From the NCBI RefSeq assembly GCF_024105655.1, contig NZ_JAAAMH010000017.1:1-62594 (forward strand): a stretch of DNA of 62,594 bases, given 5' to 3'. The position numbers and the translations under genes are program-made. The DNA is from Aliihoeflea sp. 40Bstr573. GTDB lineage: Bacteria > Pseudomonadota > Alphaproteobacteria > Rhizobiales > Rhizobiaceae. The notes below the pieces were generated by a model. That model ran no database searches and was not told the DNA's origin. It saw only the letters and a program-made list of their open reading frames with translations. Within the stretch, counting starts at the first letter, position 1. Each line of letters begins with the position of its first letter. Shown one piece after another: positions 54,644-62,594 of this stretch.

Positions 54644-55654
54644 ATGGCGCGGAAAAATCCCTTTGCGAGCATTATGGACAACGGCAACGTTCCCGCCGAG
54701 CGCCCGGTCGCGCGAGACTACGCCTTCAAGGGTGCATCACGCTCGCTTATAAGCTCGATCGACGAAATGGCAGCGCAGGCAGGCAAGCTGCTCGAGGGCG
54801 AGACGATAATCGAGGTTGACCCCGACTTGGTGGACCAATCCTTCGCCAACGACCGGCTCAACGTTGATCAGGAAGACTACGAGGCCGACTACGCCCAGGT
54901 GCTGGAGTCGATCCGCAGTTCCGGTCAGAACTCCCCGGCCCTCCTTCGCCCTCATCCCGAGCGGTCCGGCCGATACATGCTTGTCTTCGGTCGCCTCCGC
55001 TGGCGCGCCGCTAAGGAGCTTGGTGTCAAGCTTCGCGCTGTCATTAAAGAGATCTCCGAGCGCGACCATGTGATCGCCCAGGGACAGGAAAACAACGCAC
55101 GAGCGAACACGTCCTTCATCGAGAAAGCGCTGTTTGCCGCCGACATCGTTCAACGGAAATTCGACGAGGACAACGCGACCGCCCTCGCCGCGATCGGTGT
55201 CGATCGGCCGACACTTTCGAAGATGCTCTCTGTCGCGTCGATACCCAAGGACCTGCTCGAAGCGATCGGCCGCGCCAAAGCCGTCGGTCGTGATCGCTGG
55301 TACGAACTCAAGCTCCTCCTCGGCAAGCCGGGCAATGTCGACGCTGCCCTGGCTCTGACGTCGAATTCCGATTTTCAAGGGATGCCAAGCGAAGCGCGGT
55401 TCGAAGCTATCGTCGCGAAGCTGAAAGCCTCAAAGCCACGGCGCCGTGCCGCGCCGGCACCATCTAAACGCACTTGGGCGCCGTCTGATGGGCGTGTTAC
55501 CGCGGAGATGGTGGCCAGTGGCAAGAAATTCACCATCGCCCTGAAGGCGAAGGGGACCGACGCAACAGCGTTCGGTGACTACCTCTCGGAAAATCTCAGC
55601 GAGTTGTATGAGGCTTTCCGTCGGGAAAAACGAGCAACCACAAACGGAGATTGA
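54644..55654 (+). CDS. repB: Plasmid partition protein RepB (ParB-like)
   Basis: A 336-residue protein with the RepB landmarks: KNPFASIMDN, KLLEGETIIEVDPDLVDQSF, SIRSSGQNSPALLRPHP and YMLVFGRLRWRAAKELG (ParB box). An HTH region (ATALAAIGVDRPTLSKMLSV) binds parS, and a C-terminal dimerisation segment follows. ATG 54644 lies in the usual position after repA. It works with RepA for plasmid segregation. Confidence 0.93.
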   Translation: MARKNPFASIMDNGNVPAERPVARDYAFKGASRSLISSIDEMAAQAGKLLEGETIIEVDPDLVDQSFANDRLNVDQEDYEADYAQVLESIRSSGQNSPALLRPHPERSGRYMLVFGRLRWRAAKELGVKLRAVIKEISERDHVIAQGQENNARANTSFIEKALFAADIVQRKFDEDNATALAAIGVDRPTLSKMLSVASIPKDLLEAIGRAKAVGRDRWYELKLLLGKPGNVDAALALTSNSDFQGMPSEARFEAIVAKLKASKPRRRAAPAPSKRTWAPSDGRVTAEMVASGKKFTIALKAKGTDATAFGDYLSENLSELYEAFRREKRATTNGD

Positions 55655-55663
55655 GCGCAAAAG

Positions 55664-55716
55664 AAAAAGGCCCCCGAAACGGCATTCCGGAAGACCTTCT
55701 CTTTAAGTTTGGCGAC
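55664..55716 (-). ncRNA. Counter-transcribed RNA (incA/RepE type) regulating repC
   Basis: In the repB-repC gap the minus strand has a promoter-like TTGACT (55749-55744), 17 bp, GATTCT (55726-55721). About 50 bases downstream lies a GU-rich hairpin (5' arm GGTCTTC, 3' arm GGGGGCC) followed by TTTTT at 55668-55664. This length and layout match the small antisense RNA of repABC plasmids that limits repC expression and sets incompatibility. Ends are estimates. Confidence 0.55.
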
Positions 55717-55819
55717 TGAGAGAATCCCACTTCCGCGAATCATAGTCAAGACCATTCAGGTCGGTTTGAGCGCCAATTCGGCGAGCAGGTTTCTTTTGCC
55801 TAGCGATAGGTGAAGAGAA

Positions 55820-57136
55820 ATGCAGACGCATACCCCAACGACACCCTTTGGGCGGCGAACGATGTCGCTTGGCATGATGGCAAGCCAGGCTGTGGCGAAG
55901 ACCGTGCCGGAAGGCGCGCAGGTCCAGAAATGGAAAGTGTTCCATTCGATCCGGGAGGCACGCGATCTGATCGGCGCCACGGACCGCGGACTCGCCATTC
56001 TCAACGCCCTGCTCTCGTTCCATCCGGAAGCGGAGCTCTCGGGCGACGGTGAACTGATTGTCTGGCCGTCGAACGAGCAGCTCATGGCCCGTGCAAACGG
56101 AATGCCGGCGACAACGCTGCGGCGGCACCTGGCCGTCCTGGTCGACTGCGGGCTGATCATTCGTCGCGATAGTCCGAACGGCAAACGCTATGCCCGCAAG
56201 GGCAGAGGAGGGCAGGTCGAGCAGGCATATGGGTTCGATCTGTCCCCGATCGTTGCCCGAGCGGAGGAGTTCGAGGAACTGGCGGACGCGGTTCGGGCCG
56301 AAAAGAATGCCTTTCGGCTTGCCAAGGAACGTCTCACGCTGCTGCGCCGCGACGTCGTCAAGCTCATCGAGACGGGCATCGAGGAGAACGTTCCGGGCAA
56401 TTGGGGCAGGGTACAGCAGACCTACCAGGCGATTGTCAGCCGCTTGCCGCGATCGGCCCCCCGGCAACTCATTGAGGATATCTGCTGCGATCTCCACGGT
56501 CTCTACACGGAGATCCTCGAGATACTGGAATCATTCGCAAAAACACAGAATCCGGATGCCAATGAGTCCCATTCTGGTCGCCACATACAGAATTCAAACC
56601 CAGACTCCATATCTGAATCTGAAGAGGGCTCTCGAAAAGAGAATGAAGCGGGCGGCAGCGCCGCGGAAAACGACAACCTGCGGAGCTTGCCGAAGCGAGA
56701 GTTGCCCTTGGGGATCGTGCTTGATGCTTGCCCGGACGTGAAGGATTTGGTGCCAGGGGGCGAGATACGCCACTGGCGGGACTTTCTGGCGGCCGCGGAG
56801 GTGGCCCGGCCACTGCTTGGGGTCAGCCCCAGCGCCTGGCGAGAAGCCTGCGAGGCCATGGGCGAGGTTCAGGCCGCGATTACGCTCGCGGCGATCCTGC
56901 AGCGCACCGACCAGATCAACAGCGCTGGCGGTTACCTGCGCAGCCTGACGGACAAGGCGAGGGAGGGCAAATTCTCCACCTGGCCGATGGTAATGGCGCT
57001 TTTGCGCGCCAAGCTAGATGCCCGCCGGTCTTCCGCCGAAAAGCCTACGGAGCCGCAAAGCGATGGGAACAAGGCAGGCGAGCGTTTGGAGGTCTCGGAC
57101 GCGCTGCTGCGGTCACTGGAACGCCCGAGAAGCTGA
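55820..57136 (+). CDS. repC: Replication initiator RepC
   Basis: A 438-residue initiator. ATG 55820 gives MQTHTPTTPFGRRTMSLGMM, a typical RepC start. KWKVFHSIREARDLIGATDR, IVWPSNEQLMARANGMPATT (winged-helix DNA-binding) and RRHLAVLVDCGLIIRRDSPNG are characteristic. In RepC proteins the origin lies inside the coding sequence, in the AT-richer part; here 56530-56640 is the AT-richest stretch of the gene and is the natural candidate. Expression is limited by the antisense RNA upstream. Confidence 0.93.
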   Translation: MQTHTPTTPFGRRTMSLGMMASQAVAKTVPEGAQVQKWKVFHSIREARDLIGATDRGLAILNALLSFHPEAELSGDGELIVWPSNEQLMARANGMPATTLRRHLAVLVDCGLIIRRDSPNGKRYARKGRGGQVEQAYGFDLSPIVARAEEFEELADAVRAEKNAFRLAKERLTLLRRDVVKLIETGIEENVPGNWGRVQQTYQAIVSRLPRSAPRQLIEDICCDLHGLYTEILEILESFAKTQNPDANESHSGRHIQNSNPDSISESEEGSRKENEAGGSAAENDNLRSLPKRELPLGIVLDACPDVKDLVPGGEIRHWRDFLAAAEVARPLLGVSPSAWREACEAMGEVQAAITLAAILQRTDQINSAGGYLRSLTDKAREGKFSTWPMVMALLRAKLDARRSSAEKPTEPQSDGNKAGERLEVSDALLRSLERPRS

Positions 57137-57199
57137 GGGTGCCTCGATGAGCCGAACTGCCTTATTTCCTCCGGCCATCCTTCGGCAGAAACTCTGTGC

Positions 57200-57409
57200 T
57201 CAGTCGCCGTCGACAAGCCCGTCGAATGCCTCGAGCAGTGCGTCGACGATCGCTTGGCCAAGAGCGTTCGCGGTTTCACCGATCCGTCGTTCGTCTTCGT
57301 TCCGGACCGCTGTAGCGAGATCCGAACCTTGGTCCTCCAGGATCGATTGGGCCCGCGCGATCGCCCATTGCGCGAAGTCGTCCCGGCTGTTGACGGTCAT
57401 CGTTTCCAT
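57200..57409 (-). CDS. Small hypothetical protein upstream of the serine recombinase
   Basis: A 69-residue frame with GGAGAG 8-10 bases before ATG 57409. It reads TVNSRDDFAQWAIARAQSIL, then TANALGQAIVDALLEAFDG, strongly helical and acidic. It could be a small regulator. It converges with repC and follows the recombinase gene on the same strand. No family recognised. Confidence 0.5.
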   Translation of the reverse strand: METMTVNSRDDFAQWAIARAQSILEDQGSDLATAVRNEDERRIGETANALGQAIVDALLEAFDGLVDGD

Positions 57410-57505
57410 TGCAGCGCTCTCCGGGTTCGTTGGCGTATGCTGGCGACGGTCGGCACCCGCGATCTGTACCGCGTTCGCGCCCCAACGTCATTCCGGCTTC
57501 CGTGC

Positions 57506-58429
57506 TCAGGCTGCCTCGAGCAGGCCGCTGCGTTTTGCCCGGTCGAGAAGATTCTTGACGGAAGAGGGCGCCCACCTCGTACCGCCCCGCGGCGTGCGCT
57601 CATGAAGGCGCTCGAGCTGGTTTGCGATTTCGCGCAAGGTGAGCTCCGGATTGGAGGAATGGATCCCCGCCACAAGCGTCATCAGGCGGTCCTCGGGCGG
57701 TCGTGGCGGCGACTTTCTCAGAAGCGACTTGTCGGCCATGCCTTCGCTGACCATCCACTTCACCGCGCGCCGCAGGCGCTCAGGGGTCCAATCGAAGCCG
57801 CGTTGCTTGAGGACGCGCGAGATGTCGTCCCAGGTGTCGTCCGGTCGCATTCGCCGGACGATCGGAAGCCATTGATTGGCAGTGGACTGGATGCGCGCGC
57901 CGTAGGCCGCCTTCTGAGCAGCCGTCATCTTGGCCAGCATCTCCGGCCGACGTTCCCGAACCCCAGGATTGCCTGGTAGCCGACCTTTTGCCTTGGCGGC
58001 TTTGACGCCTGCTTTCGTCCGCTCCGAGTTAAGAGCCCGTTCCAGCTGGGCGACGGCGCCAAGGACCTGCAGCGAAAACATCCCCTGCGGCGTCGTGGTA
58101 TCGATGGGATCGCTCAGCGAGCGGAAATAGGCGCCTTTAGACGTCAGCTCCTCGATGACATTGAGCAGGTGGCTCACCGAGCGCGCCAGGCGGTCGAGGC
58201 GAACGACAACGAGGGTGTCGCCGGCGCCGATCTCGCGCACAAGCCGGGCGAGGGCAGGGCGGGTCCGCGAGGCGCCGGAACCATGCTCCTGGATGATTGT
58301 GTCGCATCCGGCCGACCTCAGTTCCATCTCCTGCGCTTCCGTCGCCTGCTCGTCCGTGGAGACGCGCGCATAGCCGATAAGCCGGCCCTGTGGTCGACGG
58401 GAAGAGGGATTGGGCGGTGTTTTGGCCAT
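57506..58429 (-). CDS. Serine recombinase (resolvase/invertase family)
   Basis: A 307-residue recombinase. The N-terminal catalytic domain has GRLIGYARVSTDEQ with the nucleophile S24, TLVVVRLDRLARSVSHLL with the catalytic arginines, and a long E helix. The C-terminal part (about residues 160-307) is longer than in small resolvases and contains a helical DNA-binding region (LRRAVKWMVSEGMADKSLLR, SSNPELTLREIANQLE). It probably resolves plasmid multimers or inverts a segment. A candidate site lies directly upstream at 58462-58502. Confidence 0.88.
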   Translation of the reverse strand: MAKTPPNPSSRRPQGRLIGYARVSTDEQATEAQEMELRSAGCDTIIQEHGSGASRTRPALARLVREIGAGDTLVVVRLDRLARSVSHLLNVIEELTSKGAYFRSLSDPIDTTTPQGMFSLQVLGAVAQLERALNSERTKAGVKAAKAKGRLPGNPGVRERRPEMLAKMTAAQKAAYGARIQSTANQWLPIVRRMRPDDTWDDISRVLKQRGFDWTPERLRRAVKWMVSEGMADKSLLRKSPPRPPEDRLMTLVAGIHSSNPELTLREIANQLERLHERTPRGGTRWAPSSVKNLLDRAKRSGLLEAA

Positions 58430-58461
58430 TTGGAGAGCCTGAGAGCCGTGTTGAAGGCGAA

Positions 58462-58502
58462 TTTACAAACATAGAAGATACGGATAATCGATCATTTGTA
58501 AA
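58462..58502. repeat. Inverted repeat upstream of the serine recombinase, possible res site
   Basis: TTTACAAA (58462-58469) and TTTGTAAA (58495-58502) form an 8-bp inverted repeat separated by 25 bp that includes ACGGATAAT. It lies 33 bp from the recombinase start. Resolvases usually bind such dyads at their own promoter and crossover site. The same ACGGATAAT occurs at the tyrosine recombinase site. Confidence 0.5.
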
Positions 58503-58671
58503 CGTCTCTTGAGGCACTTGTTTCGATCGAGCGGAGCGCGGCGGCCCGCAAAAACGGGCATTCTCGTCGATCTGAGCCGCGCCAATCGTCCCTCAGTTCA
58601 GTCCGGGGGGCGTGGCGGCTTCTATATGGTTGTCGGTTTTACTTCCCGATTTCAATTGAAGCGCTAAGGTG

Positions 58672-58722
58672 AAAATCCCCCCTCCCGAGCCGCTATCCGG
58701 CGGCCGAAAGCGGGGGAGGGGG
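58672..58722 (-). terminator. Terminator after the tyrosine recombinase gene
   Basis: On the minus strand CCCCCTCCC (58722-58714) pairs with GGGAGGGGG (58686-58678) around a structured loop containing GGCCG/CGGC, followed by ATTTT. It begins 5 bases beyond the stop codon and closes the recombinase transcript. Confidence 0.75.
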
Positions 58723-58727
58723 CCTTT

Positions 58728-59960
58728 CTACAGCCCCGACGCCTTGGTGAGATTGACGCGGAACCGGTCGCGCCGGCGCTGATACTTGCGGGTCATCTCG
58801 GCGCTCGAGTGTCCCAGCTGCTTCTGGACGAAACGCTCGTCGACCTCGGCCGAGGACGCCAGGCCGGCGCGGAGCGAATGACCGGCAAACATCATTCCGC
58901 GTTGGCCTTCGGGCAGATCTCCACGGACGCCGGCCGCCAGCGCGGTCCGTTTGACGAGGCGGGCGACTTCCTGGTCGTTGAGTCGATTGACGCCGACCGC
59001 CTTGCCCTGGCCGGTGACACGTCGGAAGAGAGGGCCGTGGGCGATGCGCGCGAGCTTGAGCCATGTCTCCAGAGCGACGACCGGGCAGGTGGTGTCGGAC
59101 GAGCCGCGTCCGACTTCGACCTCGCGCCAGCCGGTCTTGCCGCGCAAGCGCAACAGCATGCCCTTGTCGAGGATCTCCACCCAGCCCGACGAATCCTCGG
59201 TTTGGTCTCGGCCGCAGTCTAGGCCGACCACCTCGGAGCGGCGCAGGCCGCCGGCAAAGCCCAGAAGCAGCATGGCGCGGTCGCGCAAGCCTCGCAGGGT
59301 GCCGCGGTCGAGCGTTTCCAGCATGCCGATCAGGTCCTCGGGCAAAACCGCTTCCTTCTGCCGAGGTGGGGCGGCGTGCTTGTTGCGGATACCGGCCATG
59401 ACGGTGGCGATGTGGCGGTCCTTCCTGTCGAGCGGCTGGCCGCGCTGGGCATAGTTCCACGTCAGCGCGGAGAGCCGGCGCTCGATCGTCGACACCGAGT
59501 TCGGCGTCTTGTCGCCGGTCGCCTTTCCCGAAGCGCAGGCGGTGATGTAGAGCCCGACCACCTGGGGATCGGGCGGAAACATCTCGACGCCCTGCCGACG
59601 GCACCAACGGGCAAACTGCTTCCAGTCCGATGCGTAGGCGCGGCGGGTATTTGCTGAGCTCGCCGCCTCGACATAATCGCGGGCGCGATCGGCCAACGCG
59701 TCAAGATGCGCCGGCAGGCGCGGGGTCGAGACGACCGGAAGAGGAGGGGAGGGGGCCTGGGCTTCCGCCGCCGGCTCTTCCGGCGCGCGGCCCATCTCCA
59801 TGACCACGTCGACGATGTCGGGCAGGTCGTCGGCGATCGGCTCGTCAGGGTCGGTCGAGCTCGCCGGCGCGATCTGGTCGACACCCGGCGCCGTTTCCTG
59901 TGATCGAGTGGAGCGGTGCCGAGTACGATTTTCGAGGATTTGATCGACGATTCGAGCCAT
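58728..59960 (-). CDS. Tyrosine recombinase / site-specific integrase
   Basis: ATG 59960 (MARIVDQIL) gives 410 residues. A variable N-terminus precedes a SAM-like core-binding domain (AHLDALADRARDYVEAASSA, TRRAYASDWKQFARWCRRQG). The catalytic domain has LLGFAGGLRRSEVVGLD (Arg), the beta-hairpin LRGKTGWREVEVG (Lys), GHSLRAGLASSA (His-x-x-Arg) and LGHSSAEMTRKYQRR (His and nucleophile Tyr). The set is complete, so the enzyme should be active. A dif-like site lies next to its start, which fits a multimer-resolution role. Confidence 0.9.
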   Translation of the reverse strand: MARIVDQILENRTRHRSTRSQETAPGVDQIAPASSTDPDEPIADDLPDIVDVVMEMGRAPEEPAAEAQAPSPPLPVVSTPRLPAHLDALADRARDYVEAASSANTRRAYASDWKQFARWCRRQGVEMFPPDPQVVGLYITACASGKATGDKTPNSVSTIERRLSALTWNYAQRGQPLDRKDRHIATVMAGIRNKHAAPPRQKEAVLPEDLIGMLETLDRGTLRGLRDRAMLLLGFAGGLRRSEVVGLDCGRDQTEDSSGWVEILDKGMLLRLRGKTGWREVEVGRGSSDTTCPVVALETWLKLARIAHGPLFRRVTGQGKAVGVNRLNDQEVARLVKRTALAAGVRGDLPEGQRGMMFAGHSLRAGLASSAEVDERFVQKQLGHSSAEMTRKYQRRRDRFRVNLTKASGL

Positions 59961-59979
59961 TCTCAATATAAAGACACAA

Positions 59980-60007
59980 ACGACGGATAATGCAATTTTA
60001 TCGTTCG
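59980..60007. other. dif-like recombination site next to the tyrosine recombinase
   Basis: The stretch reads ACGACGGATAA (59980-59990), a 6-base centre TGCAAT, then TTTATCGTTCG (59997-60007). Two arms with inner ATAA and TTAT flanking a 6-7-base spacer is the architecture of XerCD/dif sites (compare the E. coli inner ATAA-NNNNNN-TTAT). It lies just 20 bp upstream of the recombinase start. Confidence 0.55.
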
Positions 60008-60083
60008 TTATTGATCCACGACAGGCGCGGCGGTTTGCAGCGAGGATACTGGCGCAAACCGCCGCGCTCGGCTACGCTCCGGC

Positions 60084-61025
60084 ATGGCCTCGCGCGCGCG
60101 AATCATTCCGGACCCCCCTCCGAGCTTCCCACCCTTCCCCGGCTGGGCGCGGCCGCCCGCGTCCGGCGAAGCCGTTGAAGATGCGGATTTTCTCGCGGGC
60201 GCGGCGCTCGCCGCCCTCAATCCGATCGCCCGCGACGAGCACCCGATCGGCAACCTCTGGCGCCAGCGCCTGGCGCTCGCCTGCGCCGCGGCCCTGGCGC
60301 GCCAGGAAGGGCGGACGGAAGACGAGAGCATGCTGCGCGACCACTGGTATCATCGCCGCGACGGCGACGATCCCGGCCCCGCCGGCCGCCTCCTCAAGGC
60401 ATGGCGTTGGCTTGGCGAACGCTCGATCATGCGCACGGCGGACTGGGAGCTCAATCTCGCCGCGCTGCTGGCGCCCCGCTTCGACGAGGCCCTGCAGGAC
60501 ACGATCGCCTTCGCGGCCGATCAGATGAGAGGGCAGGGGAGCCCGGTCGGCGCTGCCGCGGCCGTTGCGGCCACAAGCCTGCGGTTCCGGCCGGACTGCC
60601 GGCCGCTGGCGCTGTGGCTTGCCGACGCGGTGCTGGCGCACCGGCTGAAGTGGCCGGTGCCGGTGCCGTTGCTGGCGGCGCATCTGAAGCGCGGCGACCT
60701 CCGTCATGCCGTGGCGCACGTCGATGGCGCCAGTCCCTGGCGCGCGGCCTGCAATCTCGCCTATGCGCGCGGTGCCGCGGCGGCGGCCGACCTCTACGCC
60801 GATCTCGCGCGGCGTGCCGAAAAGCTCCTTGCTGCGGCGCCGCAGCTGCGCGGCAAGGACGCCGACATGATGGTTGCGATCATGCTGTGCGAGGACGCGC
60901 AGCCGGCCAAGACCGGCAAGGCGGCGAGCGACCGCTCGAGCCGGCGGCTGTTCGAGCGCCTGGTGAGCCTAAGCGCCGTGCGCGAGCTCACCGGCCGGCC
61001 CACCTTCCGGCTGTACGGGCTCTGA
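60084..61025 (+). CDS. DUF1403 family protein
   Basis: A 313-residue, Ala/Arg-rich helical protein: FLAGAALAALNPIARDEHPI, LWRQRLALACAAALARQEGR, and MRTADWELNLAALLAPRFDE are typical of DUF1403, a family found on repABC plasmids. No catalytic motif or membrane segment. It precedes the ScpB-like gene with a 3-bp gap, and this pairing is a recurring one, so they probably act together. Very GC-rich. Function unknown. Confidence 0.8.
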   Translation: MASRARIIPDPPPSFPPFPGWARPPASGEAVEDADFLAGAALAALNPIARDEHPIGNLWRQRLALACAAALARQEGRTEDESMLRDHWYHRRDGDDPGPAGRLLKAWRWLGERSIMRTADWELNLAALLAPRFDEALQDTIAFAADQMRGQGSPVGAAAAVAATSLRFRPDCRPLALWLADAVLAHRLKWPVPVPLLAAHLKRGDLRHAVAHVDGASPWRAACNLAYARGAAAAADLYADLARRAEKLLAAAPQLRGKDADMMVAIMLCEDAQPAKTGKAASDRSSRRLFERLVSLSAVRELTGRPTFRLYGL

Positions 61026-61028
61026 ATC

Positions 61029-61694
61029 ATGGTCCGGCGCGCGCGATCTCCGGAAGCCTTCGATGCCGAGCTCGCCGATCTACCGGCAGAGCTGCGCTGG
61101 CGCGAGTGGATGGGCCGCGTCGAGGCGGTCATCTTCGCCTCGCCCGAACCGGTCGGCCGCGACGTGCTGGCCCGCGTCGTCGGCCGCGACTGCAACCTCG
61201 ACGTGATCATCGACGACATCCGCGACGAGCTGCGCGGCCGGCCCTACGAGCTCGTCGCCGTCGCCGGCGGCTGGCAGCACCGGACCAAGAAGGGCTTTGG
61301 CGATGCAATCCGCGCCGCCACCGGGCTCGGGGCGCGGGGCTCGGCACTGTCGCAGTCCGAAGCGCTGGTGCTGATGTGCATCGCTTATTTCCAGCCGATC
61401 ACCCGCGGCGAGCTCGGCCAGTTCTTCGGCAAGGAGATCAGCCGCGACATGATCGGCCATTTGCGCGCGCTGGGTTTCATCGCCGCTGGCCCGCGCAGCC
61501 CGCAGCTTGGCGCCCCCTACACCTATGTGACGACGAAGGAATTCCTGTCGCATTTCGGTTTCGATATGCTCCGCGACCTGCCCGACATGGAAGCGCTCGA
61601 GGATGCCGGCCTGCTCAGCAAGGAGAAATTGCTAGCAGGAGACATCCCGCCAACGATCGAAACCGCCGCTGCGGACGACGACGAATTCAATTGA
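61029..61694 (+). CDS. scpB: ScpB-like condensin-associated protein
   Basis: A 221-residue protein with the ScpB winged-helix pattern: RVEAVIFASPEPVGRDVLAR, RGRPYELVAVAGGWQHRTK, LSQSEALVLMCIAYFQPITR and YVTTKEFLSHFGFDMLRDLP. ScpB with ScpA loads the SMC condensin on DNA. No ScpA or SMC is encoded here, so the protein must borrow host subunits or act differently. It is coupled to DUF1403. Confidence 0.85.
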   Translation: MVRRARSPEAFDAELADLPAELRWREWMGRVEAVIFASPEPVGRDVLARVVGRDCNLDVIIDDIRDELRGRPYELVAVAGGWQHRTKKGFGDAIRAATGLGARGSALSQSEALVLMCIAYFQPITRGELGQFFGKEISRDMIGHLRALGFIAAGPRSPQLGAPYTYVTTKEFLSHFGFDMLRDLPDMEALEDAGLLSKEKLLAGDIPPTIETAAADDDEFN

Positions 61695-61739
61695 GTTGGC
61701 TTGGTCACGACGAGCCTGCCTGTCTCAGAAGAGGTTTGG

Positions 61740-62063
61740 ATGATCATCGAGTACAAGGGCTACAAGATCCACACATGGGTCAACGACGATACCAACCATG
61801 CGCAGATGCTTAGGGGGAGGAAGGGACCGGAGCGGCTCTATGTCGACATCGATCCCATCGACGGCGGGGATGGGCGACAGCCGTCGAGCAAGCGCTTCAT
61901 CGGCGATATCGTCAAGAAGTACCAGTTTCCGGGCACGGAAACAGAGCAGCTCGTGCAGGTGGCCAAGCTCTGGGTGGACGATCCTGCGCAATTTGCCTCG
62001 CCGGCGAGTTCGATCGCCAGCAGCTTCAAATCCGGTTGGCGATCCGATCCGACTCAGAAATGA
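61740..62063 (+). CDS. Hypothetical protein
   Basis: ATG 61740 follows AGAGG and gives 107 residues: MIIEYKGYKIHTWVNDDTNH, then DIDPIDGGDGRQPSSKRFIG and TEQLVQVAKLWVDDPAQF. It looks like a compact soluble domain with a beta-rich start and a helical end. Not recognised. It lies 45 bp downstream of the ScpB-like gene on the same strand. Confidence 0.6.
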   Translation: MIIEYKGYKIHTWVNDDTNHAQMLRGRKGPERLYVDIDPIDGGDGRQPSSKRFIGDIVKKYQFPGTETEQLVQVAKLWVDDPAQFASPASSIASSFKSGWRSDPTQK

Positions 62064-62093
62064 AGGGATGTATGGTCAAAGCGATTGGGCGAG

Positions 62094-62504
62094 ATGGCAG
62101 AGTTTCGGCTGCAAATCGGATCGGAAACGGATTGCCAGTCATGTGGCGCCGCGATTCCGCTCAGTGCGGAAACGTGCCCGGGCTGTTCGACCCAGGCTCC
62201 TCATCGGCTGACGTTTGAGGAATTCTTCGTCGAGCTTGAGCAGGGACGCATGCTCGATGCGCGTCCGGGCGGCTTGGTCATAGGCCGCTCGGGGCCGGAT
62301 GACGACATTCCAATGTATCGGCACTTCGGCAAGGGGATTTTCGAGGTCGTTGGCCTCATGCAGGGCGGCGAGTTCATTGTTTCCAAAGTTGCGACCGAGA
62401 AACATCGTGCCTGGCTGGAGGAAATAAATCAGGAAAAAGGCGAGTGTTCTGGCGATCTCACGTTGAAGGGGCAGGAACAAGAACTGTTCCCCGCGACACG
62501 CTAA
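62094..62504 (+). CDS. Hypothetical zinc-ribbon protein
   Basis: ATG 62094 gives 136 residues. The N-terminus has a four-cysteine ribbon, DCQSCGAAI and ETCPGCSTQ, likely binding zinc. The rest (LTFEEFFVELEQGRMLDARP, FGKGIFEVVGLMQGGEFIVS) forms an unrecognised domain. It starts 30 bp after the previous gene and may share its transcript. Confidence 0.6.
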   Translation: MAEFRLQIGSETDCQSCGAAIPLSAETCPGCSTQAPHRLTFEEFFVELEQGRMLDARPGGLVIGRSGPDDDIPMYRHFGKGIFEVVGLMQGGEFIVSKVATEKHRAWLEEINQEKGECSGDLTLKGQEQELFPATR

Positions 62505-62594
62505 GGTCGAACGGAGCGTGAACGTCATGCGGCGTGGCGTAACCGAGCCGGAAGTCGGAGCGACCGGAAGCCTTCGGGCATCTGATGTTCTGCA

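Noticed and set aside
1-62594. CRISPR arrays, rRNA genes and complete tRNA genes.
   Set aside because: No regularly spaced repeats with unique spacers and no rRNA or complete tRNA signatures were seen; the only tandem array is the coding repeat in traM.

Overview
The window reads as a conjugative repABC replicon of an alphaproteobacterium, most likely Hyphomicrobiales (Rhizobium/Agrobacterium/Mesorhizobium relatives). The evidence is a RepA-RepB-RepC cassette with a counter-transcribed RNA between repB and repC, Ti/Sym-type tra genes flanking a Q-type oriT, a complete trb mating-pair operon, and TraR/TraM/LuxI quorum control. GC content looks high throughout and genes are closely packed. No chromosomal housekeeping gene is visible.

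Layout. (1) 0.2-9.5 kb is resistance and stress cargo. A broken IS66-type remnant is followed by a persulfide-dioxygenase-like metallo-hydrolase, a carboxymuconolactone-decarboxylase-like peroxidase, a Bax-inhibitor-1 membrane protein, a glutathione-reductase-like flavoprotein, and a mercury operon (merR divergent from merT-merP-merF*-merA). The merF-like gene carries an in-frame TGA where the first cysteine of its CC pair should be. (2) 9.5-31.6 kb is a plasmid establishment/antirestriction block: DUF3991-toprim, DUF1419, DUF3085, a 1695-residue DNA methylase-helicase, a ResXre toxin-antitoxin pair, a CoiA-like protein, a large ParB-like protein, several small coupled genes, the IetAS protease/ATPase pair, ArdC, a PP-loop (PAPS-reductase-like) protein and DUF736. 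Several of these genes are preceded by long, hairpin-rich GC leaders. (3) 31.7-39.7 kb holds WGR, traG-traD-traC, oriT and traA-traF-traB. (4) 40.4-43.4 kb is quorum control: a LuxR receptor, a LuxI synthase, a TraM antiactivator with an eight-fold 9-bp coding repeat, and TraR. (5) 43.4-52.9 kb is trbBCDEJKLFGHI, all on the minus strand. (6) 53.0-57.1 kb is repABC with palindromes upstream of repA. (7) 57.2-62.5 kb holds a serine recombinase, a tyrosine recombinase with a dif-like site beside its start, DUF1403, a ScpB-like protein and two small unknown genes.

How it fits together (inference). repABC gives low-copy replication and partition. The two recombinases may resolve multimers, and ScpB/DUF1403 may help organise DNA. 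IetAS and ResXre would penalise plasmid loss, and IetAS may also act against phage. TraR plus AHL would switch on tra and trb, with TraM holding TraR back. TraA/TraC/TraD process oriT and TraG feeds the DNA to the Trb channel. ArdC, the methylase-helicase and their neighbours probably protect incoming DNA in new hosts. The mercury and sulfur genes are the selectable cargo.

The most unusual signals are the (His-Leu-Gly)8 expansion inside TraM, the toxin-antitoxin pair wedged between the 3' end of the methylase-helicase gene and an orphan diverged copy of that 3' end, the UGA-Cys in merF, and the dif-like site beside the tyrosine recombinase. All calls come from reading the sequence; no database search was run.
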